DNA of 50,934 nt, taken from assembly GCA_902542795.1 (NCBI GenBank), contig CACBVP010000003.1, forward strand, positions 1 to 50,934. Reading direction: 5' to 3'. Positions 29,329-39,485 of this stretch are shown here, piece by piece. A program made the position numbers and the translations under genes. A model generated the notes under the pieces. That model was not told where the DNA came from and made no database searches. It saw nothing but the letters and a program-made list of their open reading frames with translations. Position 1 is the stretch's first letter, and each line of letters starts with the position of its first letter. The DNA is from an uncultured Pelagibacteraceae bacterium (GTDB lineage: Bacteria; Pseudomonadota; Alphaproteobacteria; Pelagibacterales; Pelagibacteraceae).

Positions 29329-30273
29329 ATGGCAACTGTAAAAAAAGTTTCAGCTATTAAAAATAACCCCAAACATCTTTTAGGTATTCAAAATCTATCA
29401 ATTATAGAAGCTAAAAATATACTAAACGAAGCAAAGACTTTTATTAAACTAAATAGAAGTAGCTCAAAAAAATTAGATATTCTTAGAGGTAAAACACAAA
29501 TAAATTTATTTTTTGAACCGTCTACAAGAACTCAGAGTTCTTTCGATCTTGCAGGTAAGAGATTAGGTGCAGATGTAATGTCAATGAACATGGGTAACTC
29601 AGCTCTCAAAAAAGGTGAAACACTAATTGATACAGCTATGACTTTAAACGCAATGCATCCAGATATTATTGTCATAAGACATCAAGACTCTGGAGCCCCA
29701 AATTTACTTTCTCAAAAAGTTAATTGCACAGTTATAAATGCTGGAGATGGTAGAAGAGAACATCCTACACAAGCTCTCCTTGATGCTTTAACTATAATTA
29801 ATAGAAAAGGAAATATTGAAGGATTAAAAATTGCAATTTGTGGAGACATACTTCATTCAAGGGTAGCAAGATCAAATATTTATTTAATGAATATGTTAGG
29901 TGCTGAAGTGAATGTTATTGCACCAAAAACTTTAATGCCTGTAGCAGTTGAAAAACTAGGGGTCAAAGCGTTCACAGATATGAAAAAAGGTTTAGACGGT
30001 TGCGATATTGTAATGATGTTAAGATTACAAAACGAAAGAATGCAAGGATCATTCCTACCTTCTAAAAGAGAATATTATGAATTTTTTGGTCTTACTCCAG
30101 AAAAACTTAAGCTTGCAAAAAAAGATGCATTACTTATGCATCCAGGGCCAATGAACAGAGGTGTTGAGATCGATACTAAATTAGCTGATGATATAAATGT
30201 TAGTCTTGTGAAAGAACAAGTTGAACTAGGAGTGGCTGTAAGAATGGCTTGCTTAAAATTATATTGTAAATAA
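29329..30273 (+). CDS. pyrB: Aspartate carbamoyltransferase catalytic subunit
   Basis: [50 protein letters not shown] at 29329 preferred over the track start. Confidence 0.95.
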   Translation: MATVKKVSAIKNNPKHLLGIQNLSIIEAKNILNEAKTFIKLNRSSSKKLDILRGKTQINLFFEPSTRTQSSFDLAGKRLGADVMSMNMGNSALKKGETLIDTAMTLNAMHPDIIVIRHQDSGAPNLLSQKVNCTVINAGDGRREHPTQALLDALTIINRKGNIEGLKIAICGDILHSRVARSNIYLMNMLGAEVNVIAPKTLMPVAVEKLGVKAFTDMKKGLDGCDIVMMLRLQNERMQGSFLPSKREYYEFFGLTPEKLKLAKKDALLMHPGPMNRGVEIDTKLADDINVSLVKEQVELGVAVRMACLKLYCK

Positions 30274-30275
30274 AA

Positions 30276-31562
30276 ATGGAAAAAATTTTAACAAATGTAA
30301 GAATTATTGATCCTTCACAAAAAATAGATGAGATTGGAAATATAATTATTGATGAAAAAGGTAAAATTAAATCTATAGGAAAAAAAACAAAACCCTCTGA
30401 TGCTTCAAAAAAAGCTGAAAAAATAGATTTAAAAGGAAATATTGCTATCCCTGGAATAGTAGATATGAAAGCTTTTGTTGGTGAACCAGGATTTGAATAT
30501 AAAGAAAATTTTAGGACACTTAGTCAAGCCGCTTTAGCAGGTGGAGTAACTTCAATTGTGACTATGCCAAATACCAAACCAGTTATAGACAACGTATCAA
30601 TGGTTGATTTTATAATTAGGAGAGGAAGAGATAAGGCTAAAGTTAACCTATACCCTTGTGCAGCTATAACAAGACAATTAGAGGGACAGCAAATGTCAGA
30701 GTTTGGATTATTAAAAGAAAGAGGAATAATTGGTTTTTCAGATGTAAATAAAACAATTCAAAATACAGAATTGATGTCTAGAATAATGAATTACGCATCG
30801 GACTTAGATACACTCATCATGCAGCATGCAGAAGATTATGAGTTAGCAAAAAATTCTTGTATTAATGAAGGAGAAGTAGCAACAAGACTAGGTTTACAAG
30901 GTGTATCTGATATAGCTGAAAGAATAATAATAGAAAGAGATCTTTCTTTATTGAGTGAATTTCCCTGTAGATACCATATAAATCAAATTTCTTCTAAAAA
31001 CTCTTTAAAAGTAATTGAAAAAAATAAATCCAATGGAATTAGATTTAGCACTGGAGTTTCAATCAATAATTTATCGCTTAATGAAAATGATATTGGCGAA
31101 TTCAGAACATTCTTAAAGCTCTCCCCTCCTCTAAGAACTGAAGATGATAGACTTTCATTGATAGATGGAATTAAGAAAGACCTGATAGATGTAATAGTCA
31201 GCGATCATACGCCTGAAGATGAAGAAAGTAAAAGGTTGCCTTTTGCTCAAGCTGCGACTGGATCTATTGGAATTGAAACATTGCTTCCTCTCTCCTTAGA
31301 ACTTTACCATAATAAGTCATTAACTCTGGAAAAAATAATTAAATGCTTAACAATTAACCCTGCAAAAATTTTAAAGATTAATAAAGGAACTTTAAAAAAA
31401 GGATCTGATGCTGACATCTGTGTTTTTGATTTAGAAGAACCATGGATGGTTAAAGCAGAAGAATTAAAATCAAAATCTAAGAACACAGCAGTAGAAAATA
31501 GAAAACTGCAAGGTAAAGTAAAAATGACCTTTTTAAATGGGGAAGTGGTTTATTCAAATTAA
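30276..31562 (+). CDS. Dihydroorotase homologue, probably non-catalytic PyrC'/PyrX partner of PyrB
   Basis: DHOase-like throughout (GGVTSIVTMPNTKPV, LGLQGVSDIAERIIIERD, SDHTPEDEESKRLPFAQAATGSIGIETLL), but HxH is replaced by DMKAFVGEPG. Confidence 0.88.
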   Translation: MEKILTNVRIIDPSQKIDEIGNIIIDEKGKIKSIGKKTKPSDASKKAEKIDLKGNIAIPGIVDMKAFVGEPGFEYKENFRTLSQAALAGGVTSIVTMPNTKPVIDNVSMVDFIIRRGRDKAKVNLYPCAAITRQLEGQQMSEFGLLKERGIIGFSDVNKTIQNTELMSRIMNYASDLDTLIMQHAEDYELAKNSCINEGEVATRLGLQGVSDIAERIIIERDLSLLSEFPCRYHINQISSKNSLKVIEKNKSNGIRFSTGVSINNLSLNENDIGEFRTFLKLSPPLRTEDDRLSLIDGIKKDLIDVIVSDHTPEDEESKRLPFAQAATGSIGIETLLPLSLELYHNKSLTLEKIIKCLTINPAKILKINKGTLKKGSDADICVFDLEEPWMVKAEELKSKSKNTAVENRKLQGKVKMTFLNGEVVYSN

Positions 31563-32143
31563 TGGATATAAATTTAATTATAGTTGCTATTTATTCATAT
31601 TTACTTGGTTCAATACCTTTTGGATTAATACTTACTAAATTGTTTTTAAAAAAAGATATCAGAGATGTTGGGTCTGGCAACATTGGAACAACAAATGTTT
31701 TAAGAACAGGAAAAAAATCTTTGGCTGCTGCCACTTTACTATTAGATTTACTTAAAGGTTACTTGTCAGTTATAATTACTTTTCATTATTTTCAAGATTT
31801 GATTTCTTATTCTGCTCTTTTATGTTTTGTGGGACATATTTTTCCAATTTGGTTGAAGTTTAAAGGAGGAAAAGGTGTAGCAACTTACCTTGGAGTGATA
31901 TTAGCTTTATCATATAAATTTTTTTTAATTTTTGGTATCGTTTGGTTAGTCTTAACTTTCCTTTTTAGATTTGCTTCATTGTCTTCAATGATTTCAACGT
32001 TAATAATTTTTTTATATTCATATTTTTTTGAAAATAATAATTTTTCTTTAATACTTTTTATCTTTTTTATAATAATTCTTTATACCCATAGAGAAAATAT
32101 AGTCAGATTAAAAAACTCCTCAGAAAATAAAATTAAGTTATAA
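31562..32143 (+). CDS. plsY: Glycerol-3-phosphate acyltransferase PlsY
   Basis: YLLGSIPFGLILTK, VGSGNIGTTNVLRTG, KFKGGKGVATYLG. Confidence 0.95.
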   Translation: MDINLIIVAIYSYLLGSIPFGLILTKLFLKKDIRDVGSGNIGTTNVLRTGKKSLAAATLLLDLLKGYLSVIITFHYFQDLISYSALLCFVGHIFPIWLKFKGGKGVATYLGVILALSYKFFLIFGIVWLVLTFLFRFASLSSMISTLIIFLYSYFFENNNFSLILFIFFIIILYTHRENIVRLKNSSENKIKL

Positions 32144-32212
32144 TCATTGTCTTTTTTCATTTTTTAAATAAAAAAATTGACAAACTCATTTTATTTTGAA
32201 AATAAACGATTA

Positions 32213-34780
32213 ATGAATTTAGTTATTGTTGAAAGTCCAGCTAAAGCTAAAACTATAAATAAATATTTAGGAAAAGATTATTTAGTTTTAGCAAGTTACG
32301 GTCATATAAGAGATCTGCCATCAAAAAATGGTTCCGTTGATCCTGAAAATAAATTTCACATGGAATGGGAAATAGATTCCTTTTCAAAAAAATATTTAAA
32401 AGAAATTACTAATGCAGCTGAAGACTCTGATAAAATTATATTAGCTACTGACCCTGATCGTGAAGGAGAAGCGATTGCTTGGCATGTAAAAGAAGTTTTA
32501 GAGAAAAAAAAATTATTAAAAGATAAAAATTTAGAACGAGTTGTTTTTAATGAAATAACCAAGAATGCAATTCTTGCTGCGATTAAAAATCCACGAGACA
32601 TTCATTTGCCTTTAGTTGAAGCTTATCTTGCTAGAAGGGCATTAGACTATTTAGTTGGTTTCAATATCTCCCCTATTTTGTGGACAAAATTACCAGGATC
32701 AAAATCAGCAGGAAGAGTTCAATCTGTAGCTTTAAAATTAATTACAGAAAGAGAAAAAGAGATTGAATTATTTAAACCTGAGGAATATTGGACACTCACT
32801 TCAGATTTTACAAATAAAGATAATAAAAATATTTTTTCTAAATTAAGTTTATATAATGGTGAAAAAATAGAAAGATTTTCTTTTAAAAATAAAGATGAGA
32901 TTCAACAGGCAGTTGATGTAATCAACAAAACTAAATTTAAAATTGCTGATGTTAATACAAAATTATTTAGAAGAAATCCTGTAGCGCCTTTTACTACCTC
33001 GACTTTGCAACAGACTGCCTCTGGTAGATTTGGTTTTGGTGCATCAAGGACAATGCAAATTGCCCAAAGACTTTATCAAGGAGTTGATATCGAAGGAGAA
33101 ACAACTGGATTAATCACTTACATGAGAACAGACGGAACTAACATTTCTAAAGAAGCAATAAGCGATTTTAGAAAGTTCATAGAAAAAGATTATGGAAATA
33201 AATATTTACCTGAAACTCCAAATAGTTTCACAGGAAAAAAAGCAAAAAACGCACAAGAAGCTCACGAGGCTATTAGACCCACAGATGTAAAGAGAAAACC
33301 ATCGGACATAAAGAAATATGTTAACGCTGATCAATTTAAACTTTATGAACTGATTTGGTCTAGAGCTTTATCATCTCAAATGACACCTGCAGAATTTGAT
33401 AGAAATACAATAATAATTTCTTCCACAGATAATAAGATAAATTTTAGAGCAAGCGGGTCAGTAGTTAAATTTGATGGTTTCCTCAAAGTTTATCAAGTTC
33501 AAGAAACGGATGAGGATGCAAAAAATATCTTACCAGAGGTAAAAGTTGGGGAAGAAATAAACATACTTAAATTAAACGATGAGCAACATTTTACTGACCC
33601 TCCTCCACGATATTCTGAAGCGAGTTTAGTAAAAAAAATGGAAGAATTGGGTATCGGTAGACCATCCACTTACGCCAGTATTATATCGGTTTTATCTACT
33701 AGAAATTACGTAGAACTAATGAATAAAAGATTTCATCCAACTGATAGAGGAAAGCTAATTTCAGCTTTTTTAGAGAAACTATTCTCTAAGTATGTTGACT
33801 ATAATTTTACGGCAGATCTCGAAAATCAGCTTGATGAAATTACGAGCGGAAAGATTGAATGGGTTGAGGTTTTAAACAATTTTTGGAAGGATTTTTACGA
33901 AAATGTAGGAAAAGTTAAAGAAAAAAGGACTAGAGAAGTGCTTGATTTACTAAATGAAAGCTTAGGAGCATTAATTTTTGAAAGAGATGAAAAAGATGCA
34001 ATAGACAGAAAATGTAAACTTTGTGCTGATGGTCAATTAAGTCTCAAGAACAGTTTTAGAGGTGGAGCTTTTATTGGTTGCTCAAACTATCCTGACTGTA
34101 AATTTACGAGGCCGTTATCTAAAAGTAAAGCCGCTGCGCAATATAACTTAGCTGAACCAAAACTTTTGGGCCAAAATGAAAAAGGGAAAGATATTTATTT
34201 AAAAAATGGAAGATTTGGACCCTACCTCCAGTATGAAAAGGAAAAAGAGGAATTAGAAACAAAAAAAAAGAAAGGTAGAAAGAAAAAAAGTGAGAATGAA
34301 CATTTAAAAAATGTGTCTATACCAAAAGGAATTGAAGTTGATAGTGTTGATTTAGATAAAGCTAAATATTTATGTTCTCTTCCAAAAGTTTTAGGTCAGC
34401 ACCCTGAAAACGGTCAAGATATAACATTAAATTCTGGAAGATTTGGTCCTTATCTTAAATGTGAAAATAAATCAGCAAGACTTGAAAATGTGGAAGATCT
34501 TTTTTCAATTGGATTGAATAGAGCCATTACGTTAATTGCTGAAGCAAAACCAGGACGAATTTCATCTTCATTAATAAAAGATCTTGGAGAACATCCAGAA
34601 GATAAAAAACCAGTAAGAATAATGAAAGGACAATACGGACCTTATATAAAATATAAATCTTTAAACGCCACGATTCCTGAAGAGAAAGATCCAAATGAGT
34701 TAACTATGGAAGAGGCTTTAATTTTAATAGAAAAAAGAAGAGAATACGATAAAGCTAAAAAAAAAGGTAAAAGCAAATGA
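32213..34780 (+). CDS. topA: DNA topoisomerase I
   Basis: NLVIVESPAKAKTINKYLG, DPDREGEAIAWH, GLITYMRTDGTNIS, Zn-finger CKLCADGQL...GCSNYPDC. ATG at 32213 preferred over 32177. Confidence 0.97.
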   Translation: MNLVIVESPAKAKTINKYLGKDYLVLASYGHIRDLPSKNGSVDPENKFHMEWEIDSFSKKYLKEITNAAEDSDKIILATDPDREGEAIAWHVKEVLEKKKLLKDKNLERVVFNEITKNAILAAIKNPRDIHLPLVEAYLARRALDYLVGFNISPILWTKLPGSKSAGRVQSVALKLITEREKEIELFKPEEYWTLTSDFTNKDNKNIFSKLSLYNGEKIERFSFKNKDEIQQAVDVINKTKFKIADVNTKLFRRNPVAPFTTSTLQQTASGRFGFGASRTMQIAQRLYQGVDIEGETTGLITYMRTDGTNISKEAISDFRKFIEKDYGNKYLPETPNSFTGKKAKNAQEAHEAIRPTDVKRKPSDIKKYVNADQFKLYELIWSRALSSQMTPAEFDRNTIIISSTDNKINFRASGSVVKFDGFLKVYQVQETDEDAKNILPEVKVGEEINILKLNDEQHFTDPPPRYSEASLVKKMEELGIGRPSTYASIISVLSTRNYVELMNKRFHPTDRGKLISAFLEKLFSKYVDYNFTADLENQLDEITSGKIEWVEVLNNFWKDFYENVGKVKEKRTREVLDLLNESLGALIFERDEKDAIDRKCKLCADGQLSLKNSFRGGAFIGCSNYPDCKFTRPLSKSKAAAQYNLAEPKLLGQNEKGKDIYLKNGRFGPYLQYEKEKEELETKKKKGRKKKSENEHLKNVSIPKGIEVDSVDLDKAKYLCSLPKVLGQHPENGQDITLNSGRFGPYLKCENKSARLENVEDLFSIGLNRAITLIAEAKPGRISSSLIKDLGEHPEDKKPVRIMKGQYGPYIKYKSLNATIPEEKDPNELTMEEALILIEKRREYDKAKKKGKSK

Positions 34781-35241
34781 GTAAGATTGAAAATAGAATT
34801 AAAGAGTTAAATATTAAATTGCCAGATCCCAAACCACCAGTTGGAGCATATGTAGCAACTAAAGTAGTTGGAAAATTATTGTATATATCAGGCCAAATAT
34901 CAATTGATGAAAATACAAAACTTATAACAGGTAAAATTGGAAAAGATTTAAATTTAGATGAAGGATACAAAGCTGCTGAGAGATGTGGATTAAGTATTGT
35001 TGCTCATGTTAAAAATGCTTGTGAAGGTGACTTAGATAAAGTTAAATCTTGTGTCAAATTAACTGGTTATGTTAACTCAACTGATGATTTCAAAGATCAA
35101 CCAAAAATAATAAATGGTGCTTCAGATATTATTGCTGAAATATTTGAAAAAAAAGGTGAACATACTCGAGCAGCTGTGAGTGTGAACAGTTTACCTTTAG
35201 GTGTTGCGGTTGAAGTCGATGCTATCTTTGAACTTAATTAA
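34777..35241 (+). CDS. RidA family protein (YjgF/YER057c/UK114)
   Basis: KPPVGAYVATKVVGKLLYISGQISID...TRAAVSVNSLPLGVAVEVDAIFEL. Confidence 0.9.
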   Translation: MSKIENRIKELNIKLPDPKPPVGAYVATKVVGKLLYISGQISIDENTKLITGKIGKDLNLDEGYKAAERCGLSIVAHVKNACEGDLDKVKSCVKLTGYVNSTDDFKDQPKIINGASDIIAEIFEKKGEHTRAAVSVNSLPLGVAVEVDAIFELN

Positions 35242-35250
35242 TTTTCAATA

Positions 35251-36513
35251 TTAATTCATGCACTTTGGTTCAAATCCAAAGTTTCTGTCTACAAAATAAA
35301 CTGATTTTTTTGATTTCCACATTCTATCATTTACAACTATAGTATGATCTCTGTCTGTATACTTTTTAATCAGCCAGTCTAGAGATATAGCCATCTGGTG
35401 TGTATGATAATTTGCGTGCGCTTGATCTTTTGTAAAGTTCTGCAATCCCGATGGATCTTTACGTTCTCTGTATTTTTTGACATCAGTAAGTCCCAAGTTC
35501 AGTACATCGACAGTTCTATCTATTCTTTGCTTTAATTCTTTTGGAAATTCCTTGTAACCCCATATTTCAGCTATTGCATAAAGTCCTAATAAATTATTTA
35601 CACCCTGTGAATGATACCAGACATCTCTAACACCTCTGAAACTGTTATTATGAATATATCCATCTTGATATACAACTTTATCGGCTTTACTAATTCCCTT
35701 TTTAATCCATTCTGCTACGGAACCTGGTTCATCTTTCCAGGCCAAATATGATAATACAGAGATAGTTCCATCAGCCATTTGTATAAAACCTCTTGCATGT
35801 TTCTTTGTTGTAAGTTCTTTTTCAGCCCATGGCTTGATATATTTTCTGTACAAATTATCAATATACTCATCAATAATTTTATATTGCTCTTTAGTAAAAT
35901 GATCTTTCATTAAATATGCTTGTTGGATATAGGTAGCTCCATAAATTTGAGCTTCGTGCGGTCTATGAGAAATACAAGGTTTGTTGCCTTTGGCTTTGGC
36001 TCCTCCATAACATAGTTTATCAACTTTACCTTCATCTTTTAGTTTACTAATTTCTTTAGAAGTTAAAGTATTTAACATCACACCTGCTTCTGCCCAAGCT
36101 ACCATGACTTCTGCAATTAACGGTGCATGCTCGTCCATTTTACCATCTACAATTGCTGTTACTATGGTTCCGTGCAATAGCGCTAACCTATTAGAGTGTT
36201 TTTCGTGATTAACATATATACTGTTTGATCTTTGTTCGTGATCTTTGTTCCAATCATATTTAGTAAGTTTCATTAAATGATCATAGTTGTTTCCTTGTAA
36301 TTCAGGATTTTTTGACTTGCTAACATGTGTTATTGCAAGGTCAAGGTCCCAACCTGCTTTACCCCAACTGCCATAACCGTGCACACCTTTTAGTGAGCAA
36401 GTTTTTTTGGTAAGTTCATTTGCAAAAAAATATTTCGGAATAACAATATCACTTTTATTAGCATAAGCTTTAGTTGATAGTATTATAATAAAAAATAAAA
36501 ATAGTTTTTTCAC
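35251..36513 (-). CDS. Secreted alginate-lyase-like ((alpha/alpha)-toroid) protein, putative
   Basis: Signal peptide MKKLFLFFIIILSTKAYA; helical protein with GYIHNNSFRGVRDVWYHSQGVNNLLGLYAIAEIWG and HANYHTHQMAI. Family assignment by resemblance only. Confidence 0.5.
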   Translation of the reverse strand: MKKLFLFFIIILSTKAYANKSDIVIPKYFFANELTKKTCSLKGVHGYGSWGKAGWDLDLAITHVSKSKNPELQGNNYDHLMKLTKYDWNKDHEQRSNSIYVNHEKHSNRLALLHGTIVTAIVDGKMDEHAPLIAEVMVAWAEAGVMLNTLTSKEISKLKDEGKVDKLCYGGAKAKGNKPCISHRPHEAQIYGATYIQQAYLMKDHFTKEQYKIIDEYIDNLYRKYIKPWAEKELTTKKHARGFIQMADGTISVLSYLAWKDEPGSVAEWIKKGISKADKVVYQDGYIHNNSFRGVRDVWYHSQGVNNLLGLYAIAEIWGYKEFPKELKQRIDRTVDVLNLGLTDVKKYRERKDPSGLQNFTKDQAHANYHTHQMAISLDWLIKKYTDRDHTIVVNDRMWKSKKSVYFVDRNFGFEPKCMN

Positions 36514-36522
36514 ACTATTCCA

Positions 36523-37827
36523 TTAAACATTGTTAGGTCTGCCAACTGAGAAATATTCAATCTTTTTCTTTAACATTTCTTCAGGATTGTAAAGATTTCT
36601 TAAATCATAAACCTTAAAATTCTTTTTCTTATTTAATTTTTTGAAGTCTAAAGACTTAAATTCATCCCATTCTGTCAAAAGAATAATTAAGTCTGAGTCC
36701 TTGCATGTATCTTTAATATTTTTCTTAAATTCACAATTTTTAAGTTTTTTAAATTCTTCTTTTTCTCCTGATGGATCGTAATAAGATACTGTTGCGCCAT
36801 TTTTACAATAATAAGGGATCATTTTTAAGCTTGTGGAATCTCTCATATCATCAGTATTAGGTTTAAAAGTTACGCCTAATATGCCTATTTTTTTATTTCT
36901 TAAATTATTCCCTAATATTTTATGAACTCTTTTTGTGAGTAAATTTACTCTTTCTTGATTAGATTTAATTACGGATTTTACGATTGATAAATTTGTTTTA
37001 AATTTTTCTGCGGCAGAGACCAGACCTTTTGTGTCTTTAGGAAAACAAGATCCACCATATGCTGGTCCAGCTCTTAAAAATCTACTGCCAATTCTTGAGT
37101 CAGAACCAATTCCTAAAGCTACATCTTCAATATGGATACCTGATTTTTCGCATAAATTAGCTAATTCATTTATAAAAGTTATTTTAGTTGCTAGGAAAGC
37201 ATTTGCTGCATACTTAATTAATTCTGCACCTCTTCTAGACGTAGTGAAAAATTTAGCACCTTTACTTATTAAAGGCGAATAAAGTTTTTTCATTATATTA
37301 AATTCACTTTTATTATTTGAGCCAATTACAATTCTATCAGGATATCTAAAGTCTCTAATAGCTTCACCTTCTCTTAGAAACTCTGGATTAGATATTATTG
37401 AGAAAAGTTTTTTCTTTTTTTTAAGTATTTTTTCTATCTCATCACCAGTTCCAACTGGAACTGTAGATTTTGTTACAATAATTTTCTTTTTTTTTGTATG
37501 CGAAAGTATTTCTCTAACACATTTATATACAAACGATAAATCTACTTTAAGTGTACCTTTTTTATTTGGTGTTCCAACACATATAAAAATTATATCAGAT
37601 TCATTTATTGCTTTTTTTAAATCAGTTGTAAAAATTAAACGTTTTGCAATAAAATTTTTTTTTATTAATTCATCTAAACCTGGTTCATAAATAGGTGAAA
37701 CTCCTGAGTTTAGTTTTTTTATTTTATTTATATCTTTATCTACACAGTAAACTTGATTTCCAATATCAGCAAAACAAGTTCCGCTTACTAAACCAACGTA
37801 CCCTGTTCCAATCATACATAATTTCAT
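36523..37827 (-). CDS. UDP-glucose 6-dehydrogenase
   Basis: MIGTGYVGLVSGTCFADIG, STVPVGTGD, GPAYGGSCFPKDT, GVTFKPNTDDMRDS. Confidence 0.95.
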   Translation of the reverse strand: MKLCMIGTGYVGLVSGTCFADIGNQVYCVDKDINKIKKLNSGVSPIYEPGLDELIKKNFIAKRLIFTTDLKKAINESDIIFICVGTPNKKGTLKVDLSFVYKCVREILSHTKKKKIIVTKSTVPVGTGDEIEKILKKKKKLFSIISNPEFLREGEAIRDFRYPDRIVIGSNNKSEFNIMKKLYSPLISKGAKFFTTSRRGAELIKYAANAFLATKITFINELANLCEKSGIHIEDVALGIGSDSRIGSRFLRAGPAYGGSCFPKDTKGLVSAAEKFKTNLSIVKSVIKSNQERVNLLTKRVHKILGNNLRNKKIGILGVTFKPNTDDMRDSTSLKMIPYYCKNGATVSYYDPSGEKEEFKKLKNCEFKKNIKDTCKDSDLIILLTEWDEFKSLDFKKLNKKKNFKVYDLRNLYNPEEMLKKKIEYFSVGRPNNV

Positions 37828-37830
37828 TAT

Positions 37831-38643
37831 TTACCTTTTATTTATTCTTAGTCCTGAATTTATATAACCCTGTAATGTTCCACAGTCTAAATAAGTTCCT
37901 TTAAAAATATTACCGTAAAACTTATTATTTTTATTAATAAGATTTTTTATAGCATCAGTAATATGTATCTCTCCTCCTTGACCTGGTTTTAATTTTTTAA
38001 TTTCATTAAATACTTTTGAAGTTAATATATATCTTCCTATTATCGCAAAATTTGATGGCGCTTTTTTGATACTTGGTTTTTCTACAACATCTTTAATTTC
38101 AAAATGATTTTTTTTCTTGTCTTTAATTGACAAGATTCCCCATCTGGAAACTGTTTTTTTCTCTACTCTTTTTGTAGCAATAACAGATCCTCTTGTTTTA
38201 TTGTGTAATCTAATCATCTCTTTTGAACAGTTTTTTTTAATAATTAAATCATCCGGAAGTAACATTAAGAAATACTTATCTTTTATAAATCTTTGACACT
38301 TTAAAACTGCATCACCAGTTCCTTTAGGCTTGTTTTGGTAAACAAATTTAATCATTTTTTGATATTTTTTAATTTTTTTATATTCTTCGATTATTCTTTT
38401 ATCTTTTTTTTTCTTAATAATTTTTTTATAAAAATTATCATTAAAAAAATATTTTTTTATAGATAGTTTATTTTTAGAGATTATGAATATAAATTCTTTA
38501 ATACCTGCATCAAGACATTCCTCTAAAATATATTCTAAATTAGTCTTTCCATTTATTGGTAATAGTTCTTTAGGCATAACACTAGTTAACGGTAGCATTC
38601 TAGTACCTAGTCCAGCTAAAGGAATAATTGCTTGTTTTATCAT
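37831..38643 (-). CDS. galU: UTP-glucose-1-phosphate uridylyltransferase
   Basis: AIIPLAGLGTRMLPLTSVMPKELLPI, VEKP, GTYLDCGTLQGYI. Confidence 0.94.
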   Translation of the reverse strand: MIKQAIIPLAGLGTRMLPLTSVMPKELLPINGKTNLEYILEECLDAGIKEFIFIISKNKLSIKKYFFNDNFYKKIIKKKKDKRIIEEYKKIKKYQKMIKFVYQNKPKGTGDAVLKCQRFIKDKYFLMLLPDDLIIKKNCSKEMIRLHNKTRGSVIATKRVEKKTVSRWGILSIKDKKKNHFEIKDVVEKPSIKKAPSNFAIIGRYILTSKVFNEIKKLKPGQGGEIHITDAIKNLINKNNKFYGNIFKGTYLDCGTLQGYINSGLRINKR

Positions 38644-38681
38644 TAGATTCTTATAATAGTCATTATCATTGCTTAAAGGAA

Positions 38682-39485
38682 ATGAAAATATTTAAAGACA
38701 GAAAAAATCTTCAGAATGAAATTCTTAACACAAAAGGTATATCTTTTGTGCCTACTATGGGAGGGTTACATAAAGGTCATATATCTTTAATCAAAAAATC
38801 AAAGAAAACTAAACTTAAAACTCTAGTTTCAATATTTGTGAATCCAAAACAATTTAATGAAAAAAAAGACTTTATATCATATCCAAGAAATCAAAAAAAA
38901 GATTTAAAGATTTTAAAAAACTTAAAAGTTGATTACTTATATTTGCCTTCAATTAAAGACATTTATAGTTTTAAGCCAAAAAACAAAGTTTTTTTAGATA
39001 AATTTTCTAAACAATTATGTGGAAAATATAGAAAAGGTCATTTTCCTGGAGTTCTAAATGTAGTTAATAGATTTTTAGATATTATAAAACCAAAAAAATT
39101 ATTTATGGGGAAAAAAGATTTTCAACAACTATATTTAGTAAAAAAACACATTATAAAAAGAAAGATAAATACAAAGATTGTAGAATGTGAAACTATTCGA
39201 GAAAAAAATGGTGTCGCATGTTCTTCAAGGAATTATAGATTAAATTTAAAACACAAAAAAGTTGCTTCAAAAATCTTCCATTTCCTTAAAAAAATTAAAT
39301 ACAAGTTTAACTTTATCAATCCAAATTTACTGAAAAAAGAGATAATTAAACTAGGTGCTAATAAAATTGATTATATTGAATTTTATAATATTAGAAGTTT
39401 TAAAAGATCTAAAAAACTAGATAAAAATAATAGAATTTTTATTGCTTATTTTTTAAACAATGTAAGACTAATTGATAATGTTTAG
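38682..39485 (+). CDS. panC: Pantothenate synthetase
   Basis: FVPTMGGLHKGHISLIKKS, FVNPKQFNEKKDF, FMGKKDFQQL. ATG at 38682 with upstream AAAGGA preferred over track start 38628. Confidence 0.94.
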   Translation: MKIFKDRKNLQNEILNTKGISFVPTMGGLHKGHISLIKKSKKTKLKTLVSIFVNPKQFNEKKDFISYPRNQKKDLKILKNLKVDYLYLPSIKDIYSFKPKNKVFLDKFSKQLCGKYRKGHFPGVLNVVNRFLDIIKPKKLFMGKKDFQQLYLVKKHIIKRKINTKIVECETIREKNGVACSSRNYRLNLKHKKVASKIFHFLKKIKYKFNFINPNLLKKEIIKLGANKIDYIEFYNIRSFKRSKKLDKNNRIFIAYFLNNVRLIDNV

